From Gymnopilus junonius (Eukaryota; Basidiomycota; Agaricomycetes; Agaricales; Galerinaceae), in NCBI GenBank assembly GCA_015501075.1, contig JADNYJ010000166.1:1-64000 (forward strand): DNA of 64,000 bases, written 5' to 3'. This document shows, one piece after another, positions 47,293 through 59,946 of this stretch (position 1 is its first letter; each line of letters starts with the position of its first letter). The translations under genes were made by a program, and so were the position numbers. The notes below the pieces were generated by a model. It saw only the letters and a list, made by a program, of their open reading frames with translations. It made no database searches and was not told the origin of the DNA.

Positions 47293-48895
47293 ATGCCTGG
47301 CGGTATACGAAACCCTCTAAGCATGTCACACATGCTTGAAAAAGTTGTGGACAGGATGCAGCATGCCAAAGAGTCAGCACATGCCCGGAAAGAGTCGTTG
47401 GAGAAGAAGATGGGAGAACTCGGGCTGTCAATGACATATGTCGATCTACAAATCCAGGTGGGCCGTTCAAATTGGTCGCGAAGGGACTTTTGGTTTAGCT
47501 AATTTGAAATTTTCTGTAGTTTATAGGCGCTTCGGGTTTACCCAAGATGGACGTTGTCGGCACGGCCGATCCATATTTCGTTGCCAAGCTGGATGATAAG
47601 ATATCCTTTGTGTGAGGGCTGACTGTGGTTCCTTACATCACGACGGTTTGACCATGGTTTTCCAGTTCAACAGTGAAAATGGGGACCCTTTCACCTGTTT
47701 GGAACGAGGCATGGAAGGTGAAGAATGTTCCGACTACGGCTGATCTCGTCATCAAGGTCATGGACAAGGATGAGGGAATGGTAACAGACGATTTCATTGG
47801 AACCGTTAAGTCAACTGTGGCTCCTGGTACCAAAGAAAGTGAAATCCAAGGACCTTTGTATAAGGGTACCAGAGGCACGTTCTGGCTGAAGGTCAGTTCT
47901 TCGCCGGTCAGATATCTGTCTAAGCTGACTGTCTCATCCACCCTGCATAACATCCTCAGATCGATAGTGCACCAGCAGTGGACGAAGACCCAACCGAATT
48001 TCCTTACCTATTCGATGGGCCCATCCGCTACTCGCGGCACTTCTCGCCCACAGTTGGTGCTCTGACGAATCTGAACGATGCGAGGCTGTACTCTACATGG
48101 AAGATGTATCTCCGTGGTATCCCATTATTCTTCGGCGATACATATCAACATTGGAATCGGAAGTACCCTGCAGCCCAGAAGATTTTCCAAGGTCCAGCTA
48201 GCATCGCCGTACGCAGCGGTATCCAAGCCGGCCATAGAATGCTATATGCCAGAACAGCTACCAACGGTTTCGGGATCCTCGAAGACAAGGCATCCACCCT
48301 CCAACTTTTACACGGGGGATCATCCTCGTCTGTCAACACGCCGAATGCTCCTGGATCAGAGTTTGCCCATCGCGTCAAGCCGGCCGTGTATACGTATATC
48401 ATCTCCTCTGATGACGACTCCTTCCGCTTCTCGGAGACAGGAGCAGCATTCTTCGTCGACTTTGCAAGTAAACACGCGCTTCATTCAAATTGTGCTGAGA
48501 CGGTTCGGTACAGCGGCGAGTTCCATCCACGACCTAAAGGTGGATGGGAGACCTTCTCCGATACTACAACTGATGATGAGGCCGACTGGGAACTAGTGAT
48601 CGACAACAACTCGGGGACATACGCGCCAGATAAAGCCATGCTCCCAGCTCTGAAAGGGTTATTGGAGTACAATTTTCCCGGGTTTGGGATCTTTGCATTG
48701 GATCGCGAAGACGAGGAACTAACAAAGAGCCGAGAAGCGTGCAGGGAGTATGGCGTCAAACATAGGGGTATTAAACCAAATCACCTTCAGCCCCACGCGA
48801 AGGAGGGTGAGCAAACGCTCAGTAAAATGGTGGAGGGAAGCGTCCACGGTACGCTGCCTGGTCTGGCCATGACAGAGCAAGTTCGTTATGATTAA
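47293..48895 (+). CDS. C2-domain protein
   Basis: Starts MPGGIRNPLSMSHMLEKVVD with a helical leader. Then comes a C2 domain: IGASGLPKMDVVGTADPYFV with Asp residues placed for calcium binding, GTLSPVWNEAWKVKNVP, and LVIKVMDKDEGMVTDDFIGT. Introns lie at about 47,458-47,520, 47,610-47,666 and 47,892-47,961. The long C-terminal part (PTEFPYLFDGPIRYSRHFSP, KMYLRGIPLFFGDTYQHWNR, WELVIDNNSGTYAPDKAMLP) is typical of fungal C2 proteins of this size (recall). It probably binds membranes in a calcium-dependent way. Frames join cleanly. The enzyme activity, if any, is unknown. Confidence 0.75.
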
Positions 48896-50504
48896 TTTTA
48901 TGATGTGGGTTGATCTTTAGGTTTATGGAGATTGGTAAGGTCGTTGTGTGTGGCTCGATGTCGTTGTTGTGGGTGATACCACGGATCTGATTATTACTCG
49001 ATTGGACTTGATTGTATATAACATAATTTTGTCATTCACTGGCATGCAACGAGACGTAACGCAAAGCAAGGGGCGTTGGTTCATTGCTGTTGTAATCCAT
49101 TATAATTTTAAATTTTATTTGGACTTCATGATAGCCATCTGCGATCCCATTCGATGGACGATGCCGGAGGACCTGCCAATACTATGATTCGTCGGGAGTT
49201 TGAAACGATGGGGAGTTTGAAACGACCCCGCTCCTGCCTCTCTACCTCACTCCTTTGCTCTAGAAAAAATCACGTAAATACTAGACCTTCTGGCTTTTAA
49301 GATGGTGTAGAAATTTTCTCAGAGAATGCTCTGGATGAGAAAGATATCGGACAGATGAGAAGTTCGTTACATCAAAGCAGTCAATGTAATGAGATCATTA
49401 GTTAGATCTAGCCAGATCCTAAGGAGCGGTCATGCCAAAATTTTACAGGCAGTTTCAGTACCTTTAGGCGAGTATCCATGCCAAATTTCATGTCAATTCT
49501 CGCAGTATTGCATTCAGAAAACCTGGAGGACCATTCAGAGTCCAATCCAGAGTGACAGACGTGATGAACATTCAAGCTCCGCTTAGACCTTCTATTTACT
49601 GTGGGCAGCACTGATGCTACTGCCAGCATGCCGTCTATTCGGCTTGTCAGCAAAACTTCAAATGAACCGTGACTGCTATGTGACTCTCGTTTCAATCTCC
49701 CCATCCTTTCACTTTTGAGACGCGGAAATGCTCCTGTTGCTTGCACTTTCAACTTTTCGTTAAAAAAACTTTACAAATCTAAAGAGAATGTAAAGTTGTA
49801 CATGTCTGTAAAATTTTAGCACTCCAGAGCATGTGTAAAATTTGATATCGATTTTTCTATGTTTCCGTTTCAAACTCCCGACGAATCATAGTATCGGGAT
49901 ACGCGACTCGAAATTTTTTTCGGCAATCAAACCCTTTTCTTGTCCCTTTAATTCCATCGCCCAATGACCATCCACATTCAGCCATGCACGATTCTGCAAC
50001 ACACTCTTTTTCTTGCTCTGAGACTACTTTTAGGCGTCGCCAATCGTCGAAGAACATACTAAACTTCCCTCGGGCTGGCAGCAAAAAAAACAGGGATCGC
50101 AACGGCCTTTCTATTATAATTTACCGTTTACTCAATCCTTCTTTTTTACATAACATAACATCAGGATTCGTGACACTAATTAGCCGCTTCATATCCCAAT
50201 TACCACTTAAGGCACGCCCTAGCTTGAAGGGTCGGGATACATAAAAGCTGGGCCAAATTATGACGAGGGCCTGTTGTCACCACACTCCCTCAACGCTCTT
50301 CTACTGCGTTCTCCCACCACAGGTGCGTATAGAAGGCTCTCCTTCGAAAGTTCGTGTTGTCTCACCGCATTCAACTTGCTCTTGTACATAGCCCAACCAT
50401 GGGCCTTACTTCCTGCTGTCAAGATCACGTAACGGATGTTCATTGTACTGCATTGTCTCGCTCTGTGGTGTGCACATTGACTGACCAGCCAAACCCTTAC
50501 AGAC
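48896..50504. other. Intergenic, no gene recognised
   Basis: About 1.6 kb with only short, incoherent open frames and A/T runs. Confidence 0.45.
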
Positions 50505-51659
50505 AGTGAAGTTCTTGCCGCAGGATTTTCGTGCTCTTGTTCGCCTGAAACAACACATCTACCCGTGCAAAACCCACCTTCCATTACCAACGTCAACCAG
50601 CTGCCTATTGAAATGCTCCGAGAAATATTCATGAAAACTATCGAAGTCGACCCATCTTCGTCGGTGTGTGTTACAAATGGCCCTGGCTCAGATGGCACCC
50701 TATCCGCCTCGCCTCCTTATGCTGTCGTGCTGAGCCAAGTATGCACATTGTGGCGACAAGTGGCATTATCCACTTCCACGCTATGGACCACCATCCGCGT
50801 CGTGCCTAGCTCCAAACACCTTGTATCCCAACTACACTGGACGAAACTTTTCCTGGCGCACGCCAACTCCCATCCTCTCAATCTCGTACTCAAAGACTGC
50901 AAGTCGCGTTCTGGGTCCGCCACTTCCTCCGGATGTCAAGAGATATGCGCCACGCGCTCGATCCTCGCGCTCTTCATCTCCAAAGCCCAGTATTGGCGCA
51001 CCATCGACTTTCATATCTCGCTCGAAGCTTTGGATCTGCTGCTCGCCATGACGGCCTCTCCTAAGCGGTATAACTGTGCACAGCTGCGCTCGGCTTCGCT
51101 CCTCGTGTCCAAATCGACGTGCGGCAAGCTTCCTGCGGACCATTTGTCGAGTCCGGTTGGGTTTATCAATGGGACGTGGGCTATGGCGTTCCTCGCTACT
51201 ACTTGGAAGTTCCTCCTCGCTTCGCCTGGTATGAGTGAAATAACCTGGTGGCCAGGCTTTCATCGTATTTTTCTTGTTCCGCCAGTGGATATGTTCGACC
51301 AGCTCGAGCGGTTGAACGTTCATTATGACATTAGTGCCGAGGAACTGCTCCGCATTTTGGCTTACTTTCCACAGATTAAAAAGGTCGTGGTGACCAACTT
51401 CCGACTTCCGTCCATTACAATAAAGGCAGACTCTGCACGCTCTCCTCGCCTCCTTCTTGATTCCTTAGAAGTTCTTTATTTGAAGTCCTCAGTGAAAGTG
51501 ACACCTTTATTCGACGGTCTAATTGCTCCATCATTACGCTTACTCGAGCTACATTGTCTCGACTCCATGAAGTCATGTAGCGAAGATGGCCTTGCTCTTA
51601 AACGATTCCTTCGAGATTCGCAATGTCGTCTGCAAAAGCTGGTATTAGACAATTGTTAG
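50505..51659 (+). CDS. F-box protein with LRR-like C-terminus
   Basis: A single long exon contains VNQLPIEMLREIFMKTIEVD, a clear F-box core, then LSQVCTLWRQVALSTSTLWT, the standard second half of agaricomycete F-box domains. Leucine-rich stretches follow (LERLNVHYDISAEELLRILA, LLDSLEVLYLKSS, LRLLELHCLD) to a stop at 51,657-51,659. No ATG precedes the F-box in this frame; the exon is open back to about 50,505 after a likely acceptor (TTACAG), so a 5' exon is missing from my model. Expected role: adaptor of an SCF ubiquitin ligase with unknown target. It is not a close paralog of the pair at 14.7-20.7 kb. Confidence 0.7.
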   Translation, partial: SEVLAAGFSCSCSPETTHLPVQNPPSITNVNQLPIEMLREIFMKTIEVDPSSSVCVTNGPGSDGTLSASPPYAVVLSQVCTLWRQVALSTSTLWTTIRVVPSSKHLVSQLHWTKLFLAHANSHPLNLVLKDCKSRSGSATSSGCQEICATRSILALFISKAQYWRTIDFHISLEALDLLLAMTASPKRYNCAQLRSASLLVSKSTCGKLPADHLSSPVGFINGTWAMAFLATTWKFLLASPGMSEITWWPGFHRIFLVPPVDMFDQLERLNVHYDISAEELLRILAYFPQIKKVVVTNFRLPSITIKADSARSPRLLLDSLEVLYLKSSVKVTPLFDGLIAPSLRLLELHCLDSMKSCSEDGLALKRFLRDSQCRLQKLVLDNC

Positions 51660-52914
51660 AGGAAACAGGGTTATCATTTCTTTCGTCTGATGGGGTTGAA
51701 TGGAGAAACGCTTTCGATACAGCGTTTATGTTAGACTGTCGTTTTCTGTCTCATGTAGCAGTACGAAAAATGTTTTTTTGAAAACCCAAACATTGGCCCA
51801 GTCTCAATAAGACCTTAAGATTCGGGCTCAATCTATCCCATCCTGTTTCCTATGCACACATACCAGTATGCTCGTCCTCCACGATCTCGCAGTGTTAAGA
51901 CAGACATGCGACTTACAGCTTATCGTGCGGTTTGGATCGATACGGCATGATTGGGTCTGAGTAAGACTCAAATGCTGAACACGACTTTACTCAGTGTGGA
52001 TTGGTCGTCAACGCGTCAAATTTTGTGGGTCTGTCTCTGTTTTCTTACATCTGCTTCTTCATGCTGACCTGCTTTTGGTTCTAATAATATAAGACTTTCT
52101 AGGAGCTCGAATGATCGTCCAGAACTTTAGCAACTTGCCTTAAGCTCCAACCACGCCGCAGCCAAGTTCTTCAAAGGATTCGGCTACCGAAATAGGTCTT
52201 GGCTCTGCCTCTGATGTAGATGGAGCTGCTGCTGCTATTGCATGGTCATCCTCTCAGCTCGAGCCACTTCATCTGTCACCCCAGTGCCGGTACTACGGAA
52301 TTCCCCCGTCAAACGAGCCTTTCAAGTTTTAATTGCAGTTTCGGGTTCGGTTTGGCTGTCATTAAGCCCACCGCCCACGCCCTCTCCGCGTTCGTGATCA
52401 ATATCTTGAAGAGAGTTAGGGCGACAATACCGAATTCCAGCAAGGGCTGCCTCTTCACTTTTGGTTTGGGCGCATCTCCCTCTTCATTACCTCCTTTACC
52501 CACTGGGGTCCATTATTTTGGACCTATTCAGTCCCATCCATCATTCTCGACATTTCACGACATCTCATGCTTCCATTACAACCACGTTTGTCATCGTTAA
52601 GTGCCCATTCTTACAGTTTCATCTTCAACTCCAACTGCCTCCTCCATCCTCTCACTCCCAACTGGAACTCGATTTCATTCAACGTCTTTGATGTATTCAA
52701 CAACTGGGCGGGCTCTTACATGAGCAGCAAGGACATACTACTTCGGAGCCATTTCTATGGTGCCCAGCACGTCTTTGACGGCTTACACAGTGCATATCTT
52801 GGATCCTTCTTCCTCTTCGGTCGACATAGTGAATGCAGTATAAAACGGGCCACGCGTCGCGTCGCGTCTCGTCTCACGGCAGGTTGACCTCTCACGGCAG
52901 GAACTTTGTCCAAC
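51660..52914. other. Intergenic, no gene recognised
   Basis: No coherent gene. Near 52,850-52,910 there is a GTCGC-type pentamer run and a tandem CTCACGGCAGG repeat next to dispersed repeat copy B. Confidence 0.4.
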
Positions 52915-53452
52915 CATGTTTTTTGGGGGATTCCTTCCACTCCTGGTTGTATAGAGCCTTCTGCGCCTGTGACGGGACGAGCAGGGACGATGAACGGCGC
53001 GCATTGAACATTCAGCACGAATAACTTTAAGCACTGGAGGGACGTGATATCGTGACACGTGACAATGCTGACGTGACTGTGACTATCGTCTTTGCCTTCA
53101 GTCAACGGGTAGAAATGCTCGACTTAGCCATCGTCCTTTTCCGACATGCGGCCAGGAATACTTATGCCACCAGCATGAGCCGTAACCATCGCCGCTTTTC
53201 TCTGCATCTCTCCATTTTTCAGGTGTACCCCTCACGTTCCTCCTTGTTATCGACTTGAAGGAGAACATGCATATTTGACGAAGTGATAAAGCTGCCCGAC
53301 TTCAAGTAGGTCATCTGATTGTCGCAAATCGATCATAACGAGTTTACCTTTTCTATTCAGCACTTTCTAGTCCTTAATTTTGATTCGAATATATGCTGTT
53401 ATCTGTGGTCGGGAAGCTTTGTAGGCACCTAGGGCGCCACTTCTTCATTCAA
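52915..53452 (-). repeat. Dispersed repeat, copy B (with empty hAT site)
   Basis: Reverse complement of copy A (5,329-5,366 plus 6,367-6,830). The site that carries the hAT insertion in copy A is here uninterrupted: a single CTACAAAG (plus strand CTTTGTAG, 53,417-53,424) lies between CCTAGGTGC on one side and CTTCCCGACCACAG on the other. This copy retains many CpGs lost from copy A. Confidence 0.75.
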
Positions 53453-53920
53453 TCAATTCTCGTCTTCTGAAGGATGTACCACTACGTGCCAGATGAAGCA
53501 GCTGAGTGATAGGACTGCCGTTTGTCAAGTGAGTTATCTCTCTTCAATCAACAGCTCTTTTGACTTACGTCTTCTCTCATAGCCCAAGTCATCCACCTGC
53601 GAGCGCAGGAACGCGGAATTGAAGCGTTCAAGAATGCCAGAAGATGTTTGAGGATGCTTGAGATGAAAAGGCTGAGTGATAGGGAGATATTCAGTCAGTT
53701 GTATTTCATCTGTCAAAAGCCCGTTTAACTTACTTCCCAGATCTTACTCGACCTCAAACTCTATTGGTCTTACAGGCGCCACGTCTGGGCAATGGATGAA
53801 AATACCTATTAAGAGACTATATCGGACACATTCCAAGTTTGATTGACACAGATATACAGTTACAGCTCAACAAAACTACAAATTACAAGTACAAAATGAT
53901 GAGCCATAAGACGACGATGA
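53453..53920. other. Spacer before the paralog cluster
   Basis: No gene supported. A short minus-strand open frame (53,534-53,716) has no recognisable pattern. The word GCTGAGTGATAGG occurs twice (about 53,503 and 53,670). Confidence 0.35.
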
Positions 53921-55540
53921 TCAGAGGCGTTGACCAAGAACAGCAAGAAGAGTCGGGTAAACTTGCTGGGGAGCGGGGGTGAGGGTGATCGAGCCCGTGG
54001 CATTGTCCCAGTTGACATGCTCGAAGTTCGTCTTGACCTGCTCGGAGGAGCCGCCACCACCGCTTCCAGCTACGTGGAACCCAAAGATAGTCAAGCTCCC
54101 CCCAGATGACTTGGCGCTTTCGTACAATTTCTTCGCCTCCTCCCTCAATTTGCTGCCGAACGTCACCGTCAAAGCGACATCATATCCAAACAAAATACTG
54201 GAGACTCTGGCGAGATCGGAAGTGAGGACTTTTGGCGCGTCGGGAAGAAGGTCGGGGAAAGAAGTTTTAATCCCTTTAACGTCCCTGGAAATTACGTGTC
54301 AGAATCGCTTCAACTAAATAACCTGGTGGAATCTCTTACCATTCGCCAGCCTCGATTTGCACGAGCTGGAACCCGATCGCCTTGAGTTCAAGCGAAATCT
54401 CAGTTTCCTTGCCCGCCGTATCCAATTTGTACGATTTCTCCTCGGACGAGGTTTTGACAGTCACGTGGAAGAATGGGAAAATACCGATACTCCCTCTGCC
54501 CTCGACCTTCTTGTAGCCGAAATCCTCCCATTTCGAGGTAAAGCCAGAGCTCACGTCGATTTTCAAAGACTCGGTGCGCTCTGGTCTCGCCTGTCCACCT
54601 CTACGGATCCATTCCTTCAGCGTGATGAGGTATCCTTGAACGCTGTAAGCCGGAACGCGGAATGTTTCAAGCTTGCCAGCGTCAACCTTCTCTCCGCCAT
54701 TAGCTCTATCCAAAGCTTTGTTCAGCAAATCGATGTCTCCAGAGACGGCGATCTGGTTAAGCCTAACATTTCATCAGATAAAAATAAAGCTCCCCCGTGT
54801 CATCAAAAACTCACCCCGAGCGGACAGTAGTCCTTTCCTGAGCGTCTCGGATCTTGTTCCTAATCGCCAAAAGAGCACTAGCCTGGGGCCCGTCAAAGAG
54901 TTGTGCTGCCGAATCCAATTCGGTGTACGCTGCGTTTCGCCTCTCCTTGGCACTAGTGAAAGCTGGCGCGTTTTCGCTCGCCCAATCGTTGAAGGAGACT
55001 CCGGGAAAACGATCTTTGACCTTCTCGTATCTCGTCCATGCTTTGTCCTCCTCTTCTTCGAACTTCTTTTCCGTAATGTCCACCGCGTCTCTGGCCTTCA
55101 CCATCCGGGTAACCACCGCAGGAGAACGGTTGTTTTTCTAAAGGGCGGTACTAAGTTGGCTTCACAGACAGTGGGATTCAATTATATCTCACCGTGTCAA
55201 TATAATCAGCGTATCTGAAAAAAAAAACAGGTGAGTGAGCGATAGATGTGATGGAACTGAAAACAATGAAAACTCACGATCGCAAACTCTGGATGTAGCT
55301 TGCCTTTCCCCCACCAATGTAGGAAGGATCGTCCGCGCTGAGAAGATTGTCGGCAGCCTTGTAGACCATGTAATTGGTGACGGGTTCAGGAATGAGATCG
55401 CCACCCGCTATGCCACGCTGGACTAGCGGGCTCAGGAAGACGACCTGAGTGTTCTTGTTGATCCCGCCTGGGATAAATTTCTTGGTGACAGCGGATGCAT
55501 AGGCGCGTGCAAAGATAGCGTCGGTTTCTTCGATAGACAT
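53921..55540 (-). CDS. Uncharacterised paralog 1 of the cluster (N-module only)
   Basis: Starts at MSIEETDAIFARAYASAVTK (ATG at 55,538-55,540). Exon 1 contains VVFLSPLVQRGIAGGDLIPE and DDPSYIGGG. A 22-nt microexon (55,193-55,214) encodes YADYIDT. Then comes a charged helical segment (VVTRMVKARDAVDITEKKFE...FNDWASENAPAF), then a beta-rich part (SKWEDFGYKKVEGRGSIGIF, IEAGEW), then FGYDVALTVTFGSKLREEAK, a Gly/Ser loop and the terminal YPTLLAVLGQRL. It stops exactly where paralog 4 continues into its second module. No signal peptide or transmembrane helix. From recall, similar unnamed proteins occur widely in fungi. Function unknown. Confidence 0.75.
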
Positions 55541-55924
55541 TGCGATGATGAGAGTCGATTGGATCGATTGCAGGTGTGGGGCGATGAGTACAACAGAAAT
55601 TGCACGTCGACTACGATTGGAACACAAGCCTTTTATACTTGCAGCTCGGACGGGATACTTCCCGATAATGTTACAGTGAAACCATGATTATTCCCCTTCC
55701 CGATTTTTTTTCTTCCCCACATGATCGTCACAAGCCATATCTATTACCAGACGTCTCGTGTCCTTCGACAACTGACGTATGCAGGGCACGTTCGCAAGAA
55801 TTGGGGTTGTAAAACTGGAGACGTGAAAGGAGTTGGGTCCTCGAAACAGCAATCCTTCTGTTGCAATAGGGTGCATGGATGGAATGGAAGCAATGAGATG
55901 TCTTTTCTTGACGTTCTGGTGTGG

Positions 55925-56160
55925 GCGGATGCGAATTGGACCCTGGAACGCGTTCTAGACTCAAGAACAGTCATTCATTGTTACTTCAAGAACAAATTAC
56001 AATGGAGAAATGTCGCAATCGAACTCCATCCAGCTGCGTCAACAACGAGGTAAAGTCGCAGCTTTGAGAAATGGAGAACAGTAGAATAAACCTGTCAGAC
56101 CGACATTAAATAGTTCCGAATCGATATATGGGGATTCTTATGGACGCGTCGACAAAAATA
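55925..56160 (+). repeat. Inverted repeat, left arm
   Basis: Matches the reverse complement of about 59,275-59,550 with shared words such as GATG(C/T)GAATTGGA, AATGTCGCAAT, GTGGAGAACAGTAGAA or its one-base variant, and CCGAATCGATATATGGGG. It lies in the upstream region of paralog 1. Confidence 0.65.
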
Positions 56161-57502
56161 TCCACTAATGATCCAGGCTAAGATCTTCAAGAGTAGAGTA
56201 AGTAGGAATAGTCCAAACTTCTGTGCGCGCGATAATCACTATCACTGCCATCACAAGCACGCAAATGACGAAGCCCGCCTTGGGGCGAGGCAGAGCTTAC
56301 TTACGGCGGTTTCTCATGAGAAATATCGAGCAATAGATCCCTTTCCATCACGCTCCGCCGTCCTTGTCCTTTCCTTTATGCTCAATGAAAGGATATACAT
56401 TATTTCGCTTATTTGACATCAAGAGTATGATTCTTCATGCGATTAATAAAATGAATCGAATCTGCCACTCAGCCTTAACGAAGAACATGACGCAAACCGA
56501 CTGTTCGTGTCATCTGAAAGTTCACGAGACAAGATAGCTCGAAAACCCGTCAGCCGCCTCGCATTGAGCATTTGGAGAATAATTTAATTTCAATTCTTCC
56601 CCTGATGCTACATACCGAAGGGTTCTGGCAGCGATAATGATTGGAAGAAGAAAGGAGTAGGAGATCACAGGACGCGCCACTGTCGAGGGACGTGATAATG
56701 CCAGGTTCGTTTAGAAACGCCCCAATTCATACGCCCTGATGCTACATTTGCAACGAGCCGAACAGAAGTCTGATAATGGCTTTCAAGTTGAGAAATGTTC
56801 TATATCGGCGGCGAAAGCGCACCGAACTTGCATGGGAATGTAATAGGCTTGCAAGGTGCGCAAGGTGACAGAAATAATGATCTACTCCAATCGCATTGCT
56901 GAGATTTAAACGAAAGCTGCATGCATTTATCGGTGGACATTAGCTGCCGAAGTTCAGAAAGGACAAGTACATTCTCCAAGAACGCACAGCAACAAAAGGC
57001 ATCCATATGCATGTAGCATTCGTATCGTATCCCAATCTCCACTAGATCGTCAGAAAAGTAGACATTGAAATAGCAACCCTATTCCGACATGCGAGGCGTC
57101 AGTGAGATGGATTACATAGTACGGGAGTTGGGTCACCTCCCAAGAAACATGGTAATAAACTTGTCTAGATGCGGCAGAATGGTCAGAATAATGTGGTAAA
57201 GTAAATAAATTGGACTTATTTACGTGTAAAAACGCCATATTCCTCGATAGACGCGGGCAATCGCCGAGATTGTCGGCTGCCCGGATCTTTTCGCAGTAAG
57301 TTGAGCCGAGTCGGTTTTCACCGGGAAATTTCGAGTCTCGAATGACCTCAGCTGCCCCCTTCTTCGTCCAATCGACGTCAAAGGACGAAGGTTCAAACGT
57401 TCATATGTCAAACATCTCCATGGTCGACTTCCAGATTCGGATTAATATGGTCGACATGTATAAAGGCCCTCCACGAAAAAAGGTGCTATTGATCAGGATA
57501 TC
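56161..57502. other. Spacer upstream of paralog 2
   Basis: No supported gene; presumably contains the promoter of paralog 2 at its right end (a TATAAA-like word, GTATAAAGG, at about 57,457-57,465). Confidence 0.4.
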
Positions 57503-58951
57503 ATGACCTTCATTTCTAATTCTAATTCCCCGTTCTGGCGTGCCTATGAATCGGCTTTGAAAATCATTTTACCTGAAGTCGGAAAGGATCGGTTCATCTT
57601 TATTCGCCCTTTCACTCATCCTTGGATCGAGACAAAGACCAAAAGCCCACTTCCTGAAGGTATTGTCAACTACCTTGTCTACCGCCTTGCAGACACTACT
57701 CTTGCTATCGACAATGGCGCACCTGGACCATCGCAGGGTTACGCCAAAGAATTAAGCATGTGAGTTATGTGTTTGCTTTAATCGTTTTGACTGCCAATTG
57801 AGAGCTTCTGTTTCGTACTAGTTATTTGAATTCGGTGGACAAGGTATGTCAGATTTAAATGCAGTTGATTGGAGTTACGACTATATTATTATCTAGGGTC
57901 CCCCTCCATCTCCAGAGGCCCTCGAAGATATCAAGACTGCTGAAAAGCGTGTAGCAGAAACGGAGGGTATATTGAAGAAAAACATCGAGAATGCGCAACG
58001 CAGGTACGACAGGATTCCGCCACCAAAAGCCGACTTCGATGACTGGTGTGTGGAGAATGCGCCGAACGTGCCATCAGCCCGAGAGGACCTCAATCGTGCT
58101 AAGACCGCTCTCGAGGATGCTGAAACGAAAGCTTATGGTAGAAGTAAGTTGGTTGAAAAGCAACAGCAATACGTGAAAGAAGCTCTGACTACTGGCCAAA
58201 AAACAACGTATGTCGGTTCTATTGCTCGTCAGTCTGAAACGCAAATACACTAATATAACATATATCGACTAGATACAATATGCCCGCAGAAGAGCCAAAG
58301 TCGAATGGTTCCACTTACGTACCTTTATACAGTGTTCAGGGCCTCGGAGCTGACCTCAATCGTTGGATACAAGGCAGCGGTGGTGAGCCAAAGACTGTTT
58401 TCAAGACCACTATCAAATCACTCGGGGCGGACGTCGACTGGTTCCGGCTCTTCCTGATATCTAGCCAGGAGGCCGGGCCACGTTTGATCGATACCAAGGG
58501 AAAGGAAGAACACATATCCGTGGAGGTGACCGCGACGGGCTTGGAGAAGTTTGACATATCAGCTGGCGAATGGTGAGTATCGTCGTAGAATTCGCATAAC
58601 TTTTATATCTCACCACACATCAGGGACTTCTTTGATGTCAAGACGCAGTTCCCAAAGCGCGTTCCAGATGCACCAGACGTCCTCAATCCCAAATTCGCTC
58701 GACCATCCTCGTTTTTAGCTGGATACAACATCCATTTGAAGGTGACAATCGGGGGTGGCTTCAAAGACAAGGCATCGGAAGAGGCGAAGAATCTCGGCCA
58801 AGACGTAAAATTTTATGGGATATCTGTTTCTGGGGGAGACGGACCAGAAATATTATTCAATGGTGGAGAGACAAAGGACGGTGAATTGGTGATTTTGACC
58901 GCTGTCGTACCGTATCCAGTTATTCTTGCCATTCTTGCCCAGCGTCTTTGA
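57503..58951 (+). CDS. Uncharacterised paralog 2 of the cluster (N-module only)
   Basis: Starts MTFISNSNSPFWRAYESALK. Exon 1 has FIFIRPFTHPWIETKTKSPL and GIVNYLVYRLADTTLAIDNG. The 22-nt microexon (57,822-57,843) encodes YLNSVDK. A long charged helical exon follows (PEALEDIKTAEKRVAETEGI...FDDWCVENAPNVPSAREDLN), then YNMPAEEPKSNGSTYVPLYS, then ADVDWFRLFLISSQEAGPRL, ISAGEW, and DFFDVKTQFPKRVPDAPDVL to the end VILAILAQRL. All joins keep frame. It is more diverged than paralogs 1 and 4, and lies on the opposite strand between the arms of an inverted repeat. No signal peptide. Function unknown. Confidence 0.75.
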
Positions 58952-59946
58952 TATTTTGTTCATTGCCTGCGATAATCATGCGCAATTGTAGTATCCCTTT
59001 GTTGAACTTGTCATTAACATCAGTGGGCGCGTTTGAACTCTTACACCTGACAGTCCTGACTGAGTACCTAAAACAACTTGCCAACGTATGACAAGGCTCA
59101 AGCTGACCATGGTTGCGCAGTATCCATGGATGGGAGTACTTTCCTGTTTGAGGTTATCACCCAGGTGCTCGTCACTTGCGTGCCTGTGATAGGATAGTGA
59201 TAGTGATAGAGAGTTGGCGTATCTTCGGCAAATCAATGTCACGCGAACAAGTTCCAACTTCCGGAATTAGTTTGGCCAATAATAATTCTGTTAAAGTGTC
59301 CACAAGGGTCCCCATATATCGATTCGGAGTTATACTTAATATCGTCTGACAGTTGCGTAGTTCATTTACTAATTTGGTTCTACTGTTCTCCACTTCTCGG
59401 TGAAAGGTTGCAACCTCAGCTTCATTGTTCATGCGGCTGCGTGACGTTCTATTGCGACATTCTTCCATTTTTTATTATCCCTGAGTTAATAATGATGACT
59501 TTCCTTGACGTTGAGAATGGTTTAAAATGCGTTCCAGATTCCAATTCACATCCACTAGATGTTCCAGAACGCTAGCTCCATAGTAGGTGTGCTGGAGATC
59601 GCCTGGAAGACAGAAAAAATGCCCTACTGCACTGCCGAGATAAGCTCCATAGCAGGGCAGTGTGCTGAAGATGAGAACTGGTGTATCACCGGCCAATATA
59701 TCCGTTAACGAGTTCTAACTTCTGGGGATTGGTCAAGACCATTCCTTCTTATTTTACTTATGAGTCACAAAAACATCGTCTCAATCATGTCAGCGGATAG
59801 TTCTGTTGACGTGTCTATAAGGATCTCCATTTATCTAATAGTGGTGTTGGTGAGATCGGACACAAAGTACACAGTTGCTTTGAGCGAATACGACTGCCAC
59901 TGGTCAGAACAAATCGGCTCCTATTTAAGCCCGACAAATTTCTTTC
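58952..59946. other. Spacer between paralogs 2 and 3
   Basis: Contains the right arm of the inverted repeat and no gene. Confidence 0.45.
59275..59550 (-). repeat. Inverted repeat, right arm
   Basis: Reverse complement resembles 55,925-56,160. The arms enclose paralog 2 with about 3.1 kb between them. No target duplication was found, so it may be an inverted segmental duplication rather than a transposon end. Confidence 0.65.
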
